Source: an uncultured Lachnospiraceae bacterium
Lineage (GTDB): Bacteria > Bacillota > Clostridia > Lachnospirales > Lachnospiraceae
DNA: 64,000 bases
NCBI GenBank assembly: GCA_910577655.1
Contig: CAJTOW010000005.1
Coordinates: 12,700 to 76,699 of the forward strand
Direction of reading: 5' to 3'
The notes beneath the pieces were generated by a model. The model was not told where the DNA came from. It worked only from the letters and a program-made list of their open reading frames with translations, and searched no databases. Every line of letters begins with the position of its first letter. The first letter of the stretch is position 1. Of the stretch, positions 50,168 to 57,922 are shown in pieces. The position numbers were made by a program, and so were the translations under genes.

Positions 50168-51184
50168 GTGGGTATAAATCTGACAGTACAGAGTTCCGGC
50201 AGTGCGCCGGGAGGCGTGATCCAGACAGTGGTTACAGATTATACCAGTGTGGTCCGGAGTGTGGACATTGCCACAAACCGGATGGATACGCCGGGAAAAA
50301 TGACATTTGCAACCGTGGAAGGCAGCTCCCGGGACATTCCGGAGGGCAGCCTGGTGGAATTTACTGCCGGTGGAACCGGAATGTTTAAGGGTTACATATT
50401 TTCTGCGGAGCACAGCCGGGACGGGCAGGTGAAATATACGGCCTATGACCAGCTTCGGTACTTGAAAGCCAGCGCCAGCTATGTGTTTGAGAACATGACC
50501 CTGGGCCAGATCGTACAGCGGATTGCCGCAGATTTCGGCCTGAAGACCGGCAGCCTGGCAGATACCGGCTATGTGTTTCCGTGCCTGATCAGGGAAGATG
50601 AAAGCTGCCTCGATATCATTTTTGATGCCTTAAGCCAGACCATCATCCAGACCGGGAAGATCTGGCTGTTCTATGATGATTTTGGAGCCCTTACCCTGGT
50701 GGAGGCGAAGGACCGGTTCGTCCGGACCCTTCTGGGGGACAGAAGCCTGGTGACGGATTACACCTACCGGCGGGATATCGATTCCGATACCTACAACCGG
50801 ATCAAACTGGTCAGGAAGAACAGCGGGACCGGGAGGACGGATGTGTATCTGCATGAGGACAGTGAAAATATCAGAAAATGGGGGCTGCTCCAGTATTACG
50901 GGCAGGTGGATGAGAACCTGAATGAGGCGCAGATCGATGCCATGTGCGCCATGTACCTCCAGTACTATAACCGGGTGTTAAAGACCATAACCCTGGAAAG
51001 CCTGGGCGTGGCGGCTGTCCGTGCGGGTTCGGTTCTGCCGGTGCGGATTGGTGCGGTCGGGGATCTGGCTGTTACCAGGCTGCTTCTGGCGGAAAAGGTC
51101 ACACATACCTTTGAGGGGGAGGACCACACCATGAAAATAGAGGTCAGATCCTTTGACCAGTTAGGAGGTGTAAGCGTTGTATGA
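50168..51184 (+). CDS. Baseplate hub protein (XkdQ-like)
   Basis: 338 residues from GTG 50168, four bases after the previous stop. DYTSVVRSVDIATNRMDTPGKMTFATVEGSSRDIPEGSLVEFTAGGTGMFKGYIFSAEHSRDGQVKYTAYDQLRYLKA is the XkdQ/gpD-like hub pattern, and WLFYDDFGALTLVEAKDRF follows. Forms the central spike holder of the baseplate. Confidence 0.88.
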   Translation: MGINLTVQSSGSAPGGVIQTVVTDYTSVVRSVDIATNRMDTPGKMTFATVEGSSRDIPEGSLVEFTAGGTGMFKGYIFSAEHSRDGQVKYTAYDQLRYLKASASYVFENMTLGQIVQRIAADFGLKTGSLADTGYVFPCLIREDESCLDIIFDALSQTIIQTGKIWLFYDDFGALTLVEAKDRFVRTLLGDRSLVTDYTYRRDIDSDTYNRIKLVRKNSGTGRTDVYLHEDSENIRKWGLLQYYGQVDENLNEAQIDAMCAMYLQYYNRVLKTITLESLGVAAVRAGSVLPVRIGAVGDLAVTRLLLAEKVTHTFEGEDHTMKIEVRSFDQLGGVSVV

Positions 51185-51482
51185 ATTTGCAGGGGTGATC
51201 CAGCGGATCGTCCAGGATACGGTAGCCGCCATGAAACCGGCGGACATGGCAACGGGAACCGTGGTCTGTGCATCACCATTATCCATACAGCCGGATACCA
51301 GCATGCCGCCGCTTCCGGCAGCGGCCCTGGAACTGACCGATACGGTAAAGGAGCGGGTTGTTCCGGTCCGGGGCGGTGACGGAACCGTCACGGTCCGGGA
51401 AGGACTGGGGGCCGGGGACAAGGTCCTGATGCTGCGTGTCCAGGGTGGAAACAGATATATTGTCCTGTCAAAACTGACGTAA
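51177..51482 (+). CDS. DUF2577 baseplate protein (XkdR-like)
   Basis: 101 residues from TTG 51177 (AGGAGGTG upstream). AGVIQRIVQDTVAAMKPADMATGTVVCASPLSIQPD ... GAGDKVLMLRVQGGNRYIVLSKL matches DUF2577. Overlaps the hub gene by eight bases. Confidence 0.85.
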   Translation: MYEFAGVIQRIVQDTVAAMKPADMATGTVVCASPLSIQPDTSMPPLPAAALELTDTVKERVVPVRGGDGTVTVREGLGAGDKVLMLRVQGGNRYIVLSKLT

Positions 51483-51496
51483 GGGGAGGGGATCCT

Positions 51497-51898
51497 ATGG
51501 CGACACTTCCGGTGGGAGCTGGTTTTCAGGTATCCCTGGAGCAGGCAGAAAAGCCCGGGAAAACATTTATCATTGACTGGTCCACAAAACGGATCGCGGG
51601 AATGACGGACGGTCTGGCTGCCATGGAGCAGACGGTGGACACCATCCTGCAGAATGAGCGTTTCCGGTGGCAGATATACGGGAGCAGCTTCGGCAGTGAG
51701 CTGGATGACCTGGCGGGTGAGGAGGAGGACTATATTGAGGCCGAGATCCCCAGGCGGGTCCGTGATGCGTTCTCCGTGGATGAACGGATACTGTCCGAGG
51801 AGAATTATCTCTTTGTCCACAGCGGGGACGGGGAGGTGAGTGTATCCTTTGATGTTGTCACTGTATATGGAACATTTCGGAAGGGGGTGTCTCTGTGA
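51497..51898 (+). CDS. DUF2634 baseplate protein (XkdS-like)
   Basis: 133 residues. KTFIIDWSTKRIAGMTDGLAAMEQTVDTILQNERFRWQIYGSSFGSELDDLAGEE is the gp25/DUF2634 lysozyme-fold wedge pattern. Follows XkdR-like gene in the standard order. Confidence 0.87.
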   Translation: MATLPVGAGFQVSLEQAEKPGKTFIIDWSTKRIAGMTDGLAAMEQTVDTILQNERFRWQIYGSSFGSELDDLAGEEEDYIEAEIPRRVRDAFSVDERILSEENYLFVHSGDGEVSVSFDVVTVYGTFRKGVSL

Positions 51899-53040
51899 TA
51901 GAATTTTCCGGCTATACCAGGGAGTTTATACAGAGAAGAATGCTTTCCCGGGTGCCGGGGGATATTGACACACGGGAGGGCAGCATCATACAGACAGCCG
52001 TGGGGCCGGTGGCCTGGTACCTGGAGGGGGTCTACATGCTCCTGGCCCAGATCCAGGAAAACGCCTATGCGGAAACAGCCGTGGGGCAGGACCTGGATTA
52101 CATCTGTGCGGAGCGGGGTGTGCACCGGAAGCGGGCGGTTCCTGCCGTGCGGGAGGGGATCTTTGATGTACGGATCCCGGAGGGAGCGGCTTTCCGTACC
52201 ATAGGCGCGGCGGATTCGGTGGTGTTTGAGACCAAGGAGCTTCTGTCCAGGGATGACTCCGGGTACCATTACCGTATGACCTGCCGGACTCCGGGGGTGG
52301 CGGGAAATTTCTACACCGGGGATATTCTGCCGGTTACGGCAGTTCCCGGACTGACGCGGGCACAGATTGGCACAGTACTCATATCCGGCACGGAAGAGGA
52401 GGAGGACGGGCCCCTGCGGGCCCGGTACTGGGACACCTTCAACTGTGCGGCATTTGGCGGAAATATTGCAGCATACCGGAGCGCCATTCTGGCCATAGAG
52501 GGTGTGGGTGCCGTGCAGGTCTATCCGGTCTGGAATGGGGGAGGGACTGTGCTCTGCAGCATTCTGGACAGTGACCTGAGGCCGCCCGGGCCGGGACTGG
52601 TCGGGCTGGTGCAGGAGCAGATCTGCCCTCCGGGGGATGGGGAGGAAGGGCCCTCTGAAAAGGGCTATGGGATGGCACCGGTCGGGGCAGCCGTAACCGT
52701 TGTGGGGGCCACGGCCTTTCCGGTGGATGTCGGATGCCGGATCTGGCTGGACGCGCCCCAGGCGGATCCGGACATGTACCAGGAGCAGATCCGGCAGAAG
52801 ATCCAGGAATATCTGGATACGGTCTGCCAGTCCTGGGGAAGGCCCCTGGCGGGTTACCGGGTGGAGTATCCGGTCTCTGTCTATGCGGCCAGGATCACGG
52901 CAGCGGTTCTGGCCATTGACGGCATTGTAAATGTCACGGACATAACGCTGAACGGATCATTAAGGGACCTGGACCTGGTGGAGACAGCAGAGCTTCAGCA
53001 GATACCGGTCCTGGGGGAGGTGACGGTCCATGGGAACTGA
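51895..53040 (+). CDS. Baseplate J / gp47-like protein (XkdT-like)
   Basis: 381 residues from GTG 51895 overlapping the previous stop. VPGDIDTREGSIIQTAVGPVAWYLEGVYMLLAQIQENAYAETAVGQDLDYICAERGVHRKRA is the gp47/baseplate J N-terminal signature, and the late LDGIVNVTDITLNGSLRDLDL region also fits. Part of the wedge. Confidence 0.92.
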   Translation: MIEFSGYTREFIQRRMLSRVPGDIDTREGSIIQTAVGPVAWYLEGVYMLLAQIQENAYAETAVGQDLDYICAERGVHRKRAVPAVREGIFDVRIPEGAAFRTIGAADSVVFETKELLSRDDSGYHYRMTCRTPGVAGNFYTGDILPVTAVPGLTRAQIGTVLISGTEEEEDGPLRARYWDTFNCAAFGGNIAAYRSAILAIEGVGAVQVYPVWNGGGTVLCSILDSDLRPPGPGLVGLVQEQICPPGDGEEGPSEKGYGMAPVGAAVTVVGATAFPVDVGCRIWLDAPQADPDMYQEQIRQKIQEYLDTVCQSWGRPLAGYRVEYPVSVYAARITAAVLAIDGIVNVTDITLNGSLRDLDLVETAELQQIPVLGEVTVHGN

Positions 53041-53935
53041 CCTTATGGAGATCCTGCCGGAATATTTCCGTCCCGTTCTGGAGTTTAAGCATCTGATGGA
53101 TACAGACAGCCGGGAAATGGAGGAACTGGAACAGAATATCCGGCGGATCAGGGACAATCTCTTTATCCAGACCTGCGACAGCCGGACCCTGGGCTATTAT
53201 GAAGGGCTGCTGCAGCTGGCGGGGAACTGGAAGCTTCCCCTGGAAGCGCGCAGAAACATGATCCTGGCCAGGTATAACACACGGCCCCTGTATACGTTTC
53301 CGGTCCTGAAAAATATGCTTTCCCAGGCAGTGGGGCAGGGAAATTATCTGGCCAGGTGCCGGTATGGGGAATACTGTCTGGAGGTGCGGGTGATCAACCA
53401 GGATATGGCGCTGGCCAGAAGTGTGTACACCATGGTCTTTTTCATAAAACCGGCCCACCTGGTGCTTCTGTTTTATGCAGAGTACCGCGGGGAGTATCCC
53501 GTCAGTACCGGCCAGACAGCCGGGGTAAGATTTACCATGGGGTTTTACCCGCAGTTTAACCTCCGGCGCCTTCATCTGGACAGCACCTGGAAGCTGGATG
53601 GCAGCCGGAAGCTGGGCGGCTATGACGGAAAGGAGCCGAAGGATCTGTATCCCGTTTCCCTGGGGTTCCGGGCGGGTATCCGGGAGGATACCAGGGCGGC
53701 ACCGCATATGGGGCTGCTTACAGGCGCAGGCCGGGAGCCGGGGAGTGCCCAGGCGGTTACCGTCTGTACCATGGCAGCGCAGGATCCGGGGACAGAAACG
53801 GGAATGCGGATGCAGGTGTCAGCGGTGCAGGATACCGGGGCTGGCGGAATAACCGTCTATAACCGGAATGTCATGGACGGTACCTGGAAGCTTAATGGAA
53901 AACGGAAACTTAATGGAGGATCTGACCTGAGGTAG
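53030..53935 (+). CDS. YmfQ/DUF2313-like baseplate protein (XkdU-like), extended
   Basis: 301 residues. The N-terminal ~195 match YmfQ/XkdU: LMEILPEYFRPVLEFKHLMDTDSREMEELEQNIRRIRDNLFIQTCDSRTLGYYEGLL. The C-terminal ~100 (LDSTWKLDGSRKLGGYDGKE, then NVMDGTWKLNGKRKLNGG) carry two similar WKLxGxRKLxG motifs, likely a fibre-docking extension. A terminator overlaps its end. Confidence 0.85.
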   Translation: MGTDLMEILPEYFRPVLEFKHLMDTDSREMEELEQNIRRIRDNLFIQTCDSRTLGYYEGLLQLAGNWKLPLEARRNMILARYNTRPLYTFPVLKNMLSQAVGQGNYLARCRYGEYCLEVRVINQDMALARSVYTMVFFIKPAHLVLLFYAEYRGEYPVSTGQTAGVRFTMGFYPQFNLRRLHLDSTWKLDGSRKLGGYDGKEPKDLYPVSLGFRAGIREDTRAAPHMGLLTGAGREPGSAQAVTVCTMAAQDPGTETGMRMQVSAVQDTGAGGITVYNRNVMDGTWKLNGKRKLNGGSDLR

Positions 53936-53945
53936 GGTCCTTTTT
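53918..53945 (+). terminator. Terminator after baseplate genes
   Basis: GGATCTGACC (53918-53927) pairs with GGTAGGGTCC (53931-53940), with wobble pairs and one mismatch, followed by TTTTT. It overlaps the last codons of the YmfQ-like gene and separates baseplate from fibre genes. The 53946-54044 gap shows only a GGGGCGCA duplication. Confidence 0.65.
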
Positions 53946-54044
53946 GTGCGTTGCGGGTTATGCGGTGCCGGTCCTTTATGGCGGGGTGCCGGTGATTTCA
54001 GGGGCGCATTTCAGGGGCGCACTTTGTTATATGGAGGTAAGAAG

Positions 54045-54437
54045 ATGGCAGACAGCAGAGGAGTAATTACAGTAACCGGACGGAGGAAGCTGTGCATGGC
54101 CCATGCCGGTGATGCAGGGCTTCCGGCCATTACAAAGATGGCATGGGGAAGCGGGGGCCTGGATGTGGACGGGCAGCCCCTGGCCACCACTGGCAATGAG
54201 ATTGGGCTGTACAATGAGCTGATGGTGAAGGACATTGAAAGCCATGCTTATGTGGGTGAGGGGGAGACCACCTGCCGGTATACAGCGGCCCTGGAGGCAG
54301 GGGACCTGCCCGGGGAGATGATATCCGAAATGGGTCTTTATGATGCAGAGGGGGATCTGGTGGCTTACCGGACCTTCCTGCCGAAGGGCAAGGATGCAGA
54401 TATCCCGCAGATCTATGACATGGATGAAATCTTTTAA
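54045..54437 (+). CDS. Tail fibre N-terminal-like phage protein
   Basis: 130 residues from ATG 54045 (ATGGAGGTAAG upstream). GVITVTGRRKLCMAHAGDAGLPAITKMAWGSGGLDVDGQPLATTGNEIGLYNEL ... ISEMGLYDAEGDLVAYRTFLPKGKD resembles the conserved N-terminus of phage tail-collar/fibre proteins, here as a separate short gene. Confidence 0.75.
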   Translation: MADSRGVITVTGRRKLCMAHAGDAGLPAITKMAWGSGGLDVDGQPLATTGNEIGLYNELMVKDIESHAYVGEGETTCRYTAALEAGDLPGEMISEMGLYDAEGDLVAYRTFLPKGKDADIPQIYDMDEIF

Positions 54438-54472
54438 CAGAATACCAATTCAGGGAAAGGAGACTGTGAAGC

Positions 54473-54910
54473 ATGGAGTTTCTTGGAATCAGAAATCCGC
54501 CGGAATTTACCATGGACATAGAACAGTGGACCAGGGAGACGGATGCGGACGGGGAGAAGATGGCTGTGGTGATCGGGCAGCTGCTCAATAATACATACCT
54601 CAATAAGGTGGAAAACGAGCGCCAGGACCGGGTAATCCTGGTTACCCTGGAGGCTGATGGCTGGACCGGAGACCAGGCGCCCTACACCCAGACAGTAACA
54701 GTACCCGGCGCCTGCGCAGACGGGCCGGATGCCCTGCTGGTCAGTGCCCTGGAGGACGGGGCCAGTCTGGAGACCCAGAAGGCCTACACAAAGGTCTTTG
54801 GCATCGTCAGCAGCGGAACCGCCATTCTGGGGGACGGTGTGGCGGTATTTAAGGTATATAAACGGCCAGAAACGGATATCACTGTGGGCCTGAGAGGGGT
54901 GATGCCATGA
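54473..54910 (+). CDS. Tail-associated phage protein, unknown
   Basis: 145 residues from ATG 54473. RNPPEFTMDIEQWTRETDADGEKMAVVIGQLLNNTYLNKVENERQD then a beta-rich C-terminus (AILGDGVAVFKVYKRPETDITVGLRG). Common between fibre genes in related prophages; role unknown. Overlaps the next gene by four bases. Confidence 0.62.
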   Translation: MEFLGIRNPPEFTMDIEQWTRETDADGEKMAVVIGQLLNNTYLNKVENERQDRVILVTLEADGWTGDQAPYTQTVTVPGACADGPDALLVSALEDGASLETQKAYTKVFGIVSSGTAILGDGVAVFKVYKRPETDITVGLRGVMP

Positions 54911-56130
54911 GCAGGATCTGGATGCCCGGGGGCGGTGGCGGCGGAGCCGATCTGGACCTGGTGACCGCCCAGGCCGGGGATGTACTGGCCGGGAAGGTAA
55001 TAGTCGGACCTGACGGGGAACCCCTGACCGGGACCCTGGCCCTCACCGGCACGGCGGCAGACTCCCAGGTGCTGGACGGGAAGACCTACTACAATACGGA
55101 TGCAAAGACACTGCGGACCGGCAAAATGCCCGAGCGCGGGGCACAGAAAGCATCCCTTAACTGTGGGCAGTCCTGCACAATACTGGACGGACACCACAAT
55201 GGGGCAGGTACAGTGACAGCCAATTCCCTGGCCAGCCAGACAGGCGTGCAGAATGGCAAGTCAGCGGCGGGTGCTGCCCATATTCTTAATGGGTATGGGG
55301 CATGGGTGAACGGAACCTGGGTAAATGGTGGCATGGCCAACCAGGGCGCCAAGACAGCAGCCCTTAACTGCGGCGGGTCCTATGCGATTCAGGCAGGCTG
55401 GCACAATGGCCAGGGAAAGATAACAGCCAACTCCCTGGCCAGCCAGACGGATGCAAATGCGGCTGCGGGGGATATCCTTACCGGAAAAACGGCCTGGGTA
55501 AAGGGAAGCAAAGTCACGGGCAGCATGGCAACCCAAGCTGGGGGAACCTACAAATCCACGACTGCCAACCAGACCATCTCCTGCTCCGGAAAAAAGATGA
55601 CCGGGAATATCGTGATCCAGGGGGACAGCAAGCTGGTGGCGGCCAATATCAAGAAAGGGGTTACCATTCTTGGTGTGACCGGGACCTGGGAGGGGTATGT
55701 GGCGGCGGCCACGGACCTGTACTATAACGGCGCTAATCCAGCGGGATTTGCACTTGCCAGCGAGTTAGTGGGAAATGGTGTATGCAGTTTTGATGGTGCT
55801 TATATCACAATTAACTCTGAGGGAACTGCTATTAACAGCTCCCTCAGCCTGAAATCGGGTAAAAGCTATAATTTTACGGGATACAAAAATCTGGTCATTA
55901 CTTTTAGGGTTGCAAAAAAGTCATCCCACACAGATACTCTGATCAGTAGACGGATAATTCTTAAAGGAAGCACCGCCGTATCCCGTACATATGCGAACGA
56001 TGCACTGGTACAGGGGAGCGATTATACAGCATCTTTACCGCTGGCTGATAATCAGAAGACATTTGTTCCTATCGTTGAATTCACAACCAAAGGTGATACC
56101 TGGCAGATTAAGCGGATACGGCTGGAATAA
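54907..56130 (+). CDS. Tail fibre protein, mosaic
   Basis: 407 residues. The N-terminal ~275 contain repeats: two ~70-residue units (LNCGQSCTILDGHHNGAGTV TANSLASQT and LNCGGSYAIQAGWHNGQGKI TANSLASQT) and several DxLxGKTAWVKGxKVTGSM-type strands. From about residue 277 (base 55735) the sequence becomes AT-richer and non-repetitive (LVGNGVCSFDGAYITINSEGTAINSS...), probably the receptor-binding tip. This looks like a conserved shaft with a swapped tip. Confidence 0.8.
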   Translation: MSRIWMPGGGGGGADLDLVTAQAGDVLAGKVIVGPDGEPLTGTLALTGTAADSQVLDGKTYYNTDAKTLRTGKMPERGAQKASLNCGQSCTILDGHHNGAGTVTANSLASQTGVQNGKSAAGAAHILNGYGAWVNGTWVNGGMANQGAKTAALNCGGSYAIQAGWHNGQGKITANSLASQTDANAAAGDILTGKTAWVKGSKVTGSMATQAGGTYKSTTANQTISCSGKKMTGNIVIQGDSKLVAANIKKGVTILGVTGTWEGYVAAATDLYYNGANPAGFALASELVGNGVCSFDGAYITINSEGTAINSSLSLKSGKSYNFTGYKNLVITFRVAKKSSHTDTLISRRIILKGSTAVSRTYANDALVQGSDYTASLPLADNQKTFVPIVEFTTKGDTWQIKRIRLE

Positions 56131-56205
56131 TGGGCCGGGACTGCCGGTAACACCCCGGGAAACCGGGTAAACATAAACAATCAAAGAAAGAGAGGACCAA
56201 ACCAA

Positions 56206-56403
56206 ATGAAGAAAAGAAGAAATGAAAGCGTAATCCCCCACATCCCTTACGGCCCGGCAACCGGAGTCCCCACCCCGGAACCGAAAAATGAGGTGCTGGG
56301 CAGTGACCGGTATGACGGTGACAGCACCCCGGGCACCGCGGACCACGCAAAGCCCGGTCATGTCCCCGGCGGGCCCGGGCATGGAAGCTGCAGCCACGGA
56401 TAA
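56206..56403 (+). CDS. Small Gly/Pro/His-rich phage protein
   Basis: 65 residues with GAAAGAGAGG upstream. MKKRRNESVIPHIPYGPATGVPTPEPK then HVPGGPGHGSCSHG; low complexity with His and Cys at the end. Role unknown; a similar small gene often follows fibres in clostridial prophages. Confidence 0.5.
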   Translation: MKKRRNESVIPHIPYGPATGVPTPEPKNEVLGSDRYDGDSTPGTADHAKPGHVPGGPGHGSCSHG

Positions 56404-56418
56404 GGGGAAAGAAGCAGG

Positions 56419-56447
56419 TTGCCGGATAACCGGAACCATGCTATAAT
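56419..56447 (+). promoter_or_regulatory. Promoter of Hol-Tox 2 mRNA
   Basis: TTGCCG (56419-56424), a 17-bp spacer and TATAAT (56442-56447). The transcript would start near 56454 and has an ~80-nt leader with competing CCCTCC/GGAGGG pairings that can hide the ribosome site. Confidence 0.7.
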
Positions 56448-56535
56448 CCAGATACGGAAAGTCAGAGAGCAAAGGCGGCTTACCCTCCATTACCGGAGGG
56501 GCCAACCCTCCGGACGAGAGAAAGGAGGGCTGTCC

Positions 56536-56625
56536 ATGGTTACATATGCTGAATTATTTCAGTTCTGTATACTTTTGGTCTCCCTTGTGGGTCTGTGTTA
56601 CCAGATCTTTAAGGGAAAGAAATAG
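56536..56625 (+). CDS. Hol-Tox family type I toxin (29 aa), locus 2
   Basis: A 29-residue peptide, MVTYAELFQFCILLVSL... ending ...IFKGKK, with one membrane helix and a Lys tail, as in PF16935. GAAAGGAGGG precedes the ATG, but CCCTCC twice upstream (56482 and 56508 region) can pair with it, a known control in type I toxins. The stop codon (AAAGAAATAG) abuts the terminator stem of a converging antisense RNA. The same design occurs at 14460-14543. Confidence 0.78.
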   Translation: MVTYAELFQFCILLVSLVGLCYQIFKGKK

Positions 56626-56712
56626 CCGCCACTACCGCAAATAGTGACGGCTGCCCATAATGGGTAGTACTTAGCGTTTGAGGGGTAGGCCGCTTCTCTG
56701 GCTTTCCCTTCT
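56613..56712 (-). ncRNA. Predicted antisense RNA antitoxin of Hol-Tox locus 2
   Basis: On the minus strand TTGAAC (56747-56742), a 17-bp spacer and TATAGT (56724-56719) should start an RNA near 56712. It ends at a hairpin, AGCCGTCACTA/TAGTGGCGGCT (56652-56624), which pairs fully only in this orientation, followed by ATTTCTTT. It covers the toxin's last codons. Its first ~35 nt (GGAAAGCCAGAGAAGCGGCCTA...) resemble the toxin leader (GGAAAGTCAGAGAGCAAAGG...). Confidence 0.68.
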
Positions 56713-56746
56713 GTAATCACTATAACATATCCGGAGCATGGGTTCA

Positions 56747-56779
56747 AGGGCTTTTTCGCATATGCGAAGGCCCTTTTTT
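56747..56779 (+). terminator. Terminator before holin genes
   Basis: AGGGC (56747-56751) pairs with GCCCT around an inner TCGCATATGCGA palindrome, followed by TTTTTT. It shares bases with the antisense promoter on the other strand and separates the toxin locus from the lysis genes. Confidence 0.7.
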
Positions 56780-56800
56780 CACGAAAAGGTGGTGATGGGG

Positions 56801-57070
56801 ATGTATGTGGATGCCCAGGTGGTCATCGGGGCCGCTGCCCTGCTTGGGGCGGTAACCGCTATCATAGGCGGACTGTTTGCAGTTTACCGGTGGTACCAGC
56901 GGCAGGAAAAACAGGACGAGGACATAAAAGCCCTTAAGGAAGAGATGTGCCTTCTGAACTATGGAGTCCTGGCCTGCCTTAAGGGCCTTAAAGAGCAGGG
57001 ATGCAATGGCCCGGTGACAGCAGCCATAGACAAAATCGAAAAGCACATGAACCAGGAAGCACACAAATAA
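56801..57070 (+). CDS. Holin-like / lysis-associated membrane protein
   Basis: 89 residues from ATG 56801 (AAAAGGTGG nine bases before; ATG 56795 is too close). One N-terminal membrane helix (VVIGAAALLGAVTAIIGGLFAVYRWY) is followed by a charged coil (RQEKQDEDIKALKEE). Position upstream of the holin and endolysin suggests a lysis or anti-holin role. Confidence 0.65.
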   Translation: MYVDAQVVIGAAALLGAVTAIIGGLFAVYRWYQRQEKQDEDIKALKEEMCLLNYGVLACLKGLKEQGCNGPVTAAIDKIEKHMNQEAHK

Positions 57071-57131
57071 TGGGGCATACCCATATGATAGCCGGAGCCG
57101 GGAAAGACCCGGAAGAAGGAGAGAAAAAGTT

Positions 57132-57455
57132 ATGGAAGTAAATGAAATGATGCAGTATCTGTCGTATTTGATGGTCGCCATCGGCATGATGGCTTTTATT
57201 GTGTCGGTGATTACCCAGGTAATCAAATCCTGGCCGGGGTTAAGCAGCCTGCCCACCTCAGCGGTGGTGATCGTGCTGTCCCTGGTGCTGTGCCCGGCGG
57301 CATTTCTGGCCGTGATGGCCTGGCTTGGAAGACCGGTGGCATGGTACATGGTGTTCGCCTGCATGGTCGCGGCCTTTGTGGTGGCCCTGGTCAGCATGGA
57401 CGGCTGGGAGCGGATCAGGGAGATCTGGGAGCGGACGGGGTATAAAAAGGAATAG
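57132..57455 (+). CDS. Phage holin
   Basis: 107 residues with three membrane helices (YLMVAIGMMAFIVSVITQVI, SAVVIVLSLVLCPAAFLAVMAWL, WYMVFACMVAAFVVALVSM) and a charged C-terminus. Size and position before the endolysin fit a class I holin that times lysis. AAGGAGAGAAAAAG precedes ATG 57132. Confidence 0.8.
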   Translation: MEVNEMMQYLSYLMVAIGMMAFIVSVITQVIKSWPGLSSLPTSAVVIVLSLVLCPAAFLAVMAWLGRPVAWYMVFACMVAAFVVALVSMDGWERIREIWERTGYKKE

Positions 57456-57457
57456 CA

Positions 57458-57473
57458 GTTGCGACGTCGCAAC
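57458..57473. repeat. 16-bp palindrome, copy 3 (intergenic)
   Basis: GTTGCGACGTCGCAAC, three bases after the holin stop, identical to 29036-29051 and sharing its 12-bp centre with 28940-28955. Here it is not coding, so the DNA (or RNA hairpin) itself may be what is conserved. Confidence 0.75.
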
Positions 57474-57480
57474 AGATTAT

Positions 57481-57505
57481 GGCCTGGGACAGTCCCGGGC
57501 CTTTT
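57481..57505 (+). terminator. Terminator after holin
   Basis: GGCCTGGGA pairs with TCCCGGGCC (one T-G wobble) around CAG, followed by TTTTC. It gives the downstream lipoprotein gene an independent unit. Confidence 0.75.
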
Positions 57506-57520
57506 CAATTGGAGAAAAAG

Positions 57521-57907
57521 ATGAAAAATAGAATGAAAAGATTATTAGCAGCACTGGTATGCGTTGCCGCCCTGGTAACCGGCTGCAGTGAAGCAGACAT
57601 AGTAAATGCTAATATTTCACAGCAGGCAGATTATTTTGAATGTGAACGGAAGATTACGGTCTATAACGCAAGAACAGACATGGTTATCCTGGAGGCTGAG
57701 GGATACATGTCAATCTCCAATAACGACACCGGGGAACTTGTGTGCATGGTTAAGACCGGTCCAGACAAATATAAGAAGAATTACATCTACCTGAATGATT
57801 ACACCATGTATGTGGTGGAGGATATTACCGGGACACACACAGATCCTTACCATTATAAAATGTATTTTCACACGGAGTTCCCGGTTTCGGTTGAAACAAG
57901 GCCGTAA
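57521..57907 (+). CDS. Phage-encoded beta-sandwich-type lipoprotein
   Basis: 128 residues from ATG 57521 (TTGGAGAAAAAG upstream). Signal peptide MKNRMKRLLAALVCVAALVTGC with a lipobox (VTGC, Cys22), then a small beta domain (ITVYNARTDMVILEAEGYMSISNNDTGELVCMVKTG ... YTMYVVEDITG). Similar prophage lipoproteins beside lysis genes can block superinfecting phage DNA entry, as for Ltp of TP-J34; that role here is inference. Separated from the holin by a terminator. Confidence 0.75.
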   Translation: MKNRMKRLLAALVCVAALVTGCSEADIVNANISQQADYFECERKITVYNARTDMVILEAEGYMSISNNDTGELVCMVKTGPDKYKKNYIYLNDYTMYVVEDITGTHTDPYHYKMYFHTEFPVSVETRP

Positions 57908-57922
57908 GGAAAGGAGGCTCTG

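Noticed and set aside
54907..56130. Diversity-generating retroelement at the fibre gene
   Set aside because: No reverse transcriptase or template repeat is visible anywhere in the prophage.
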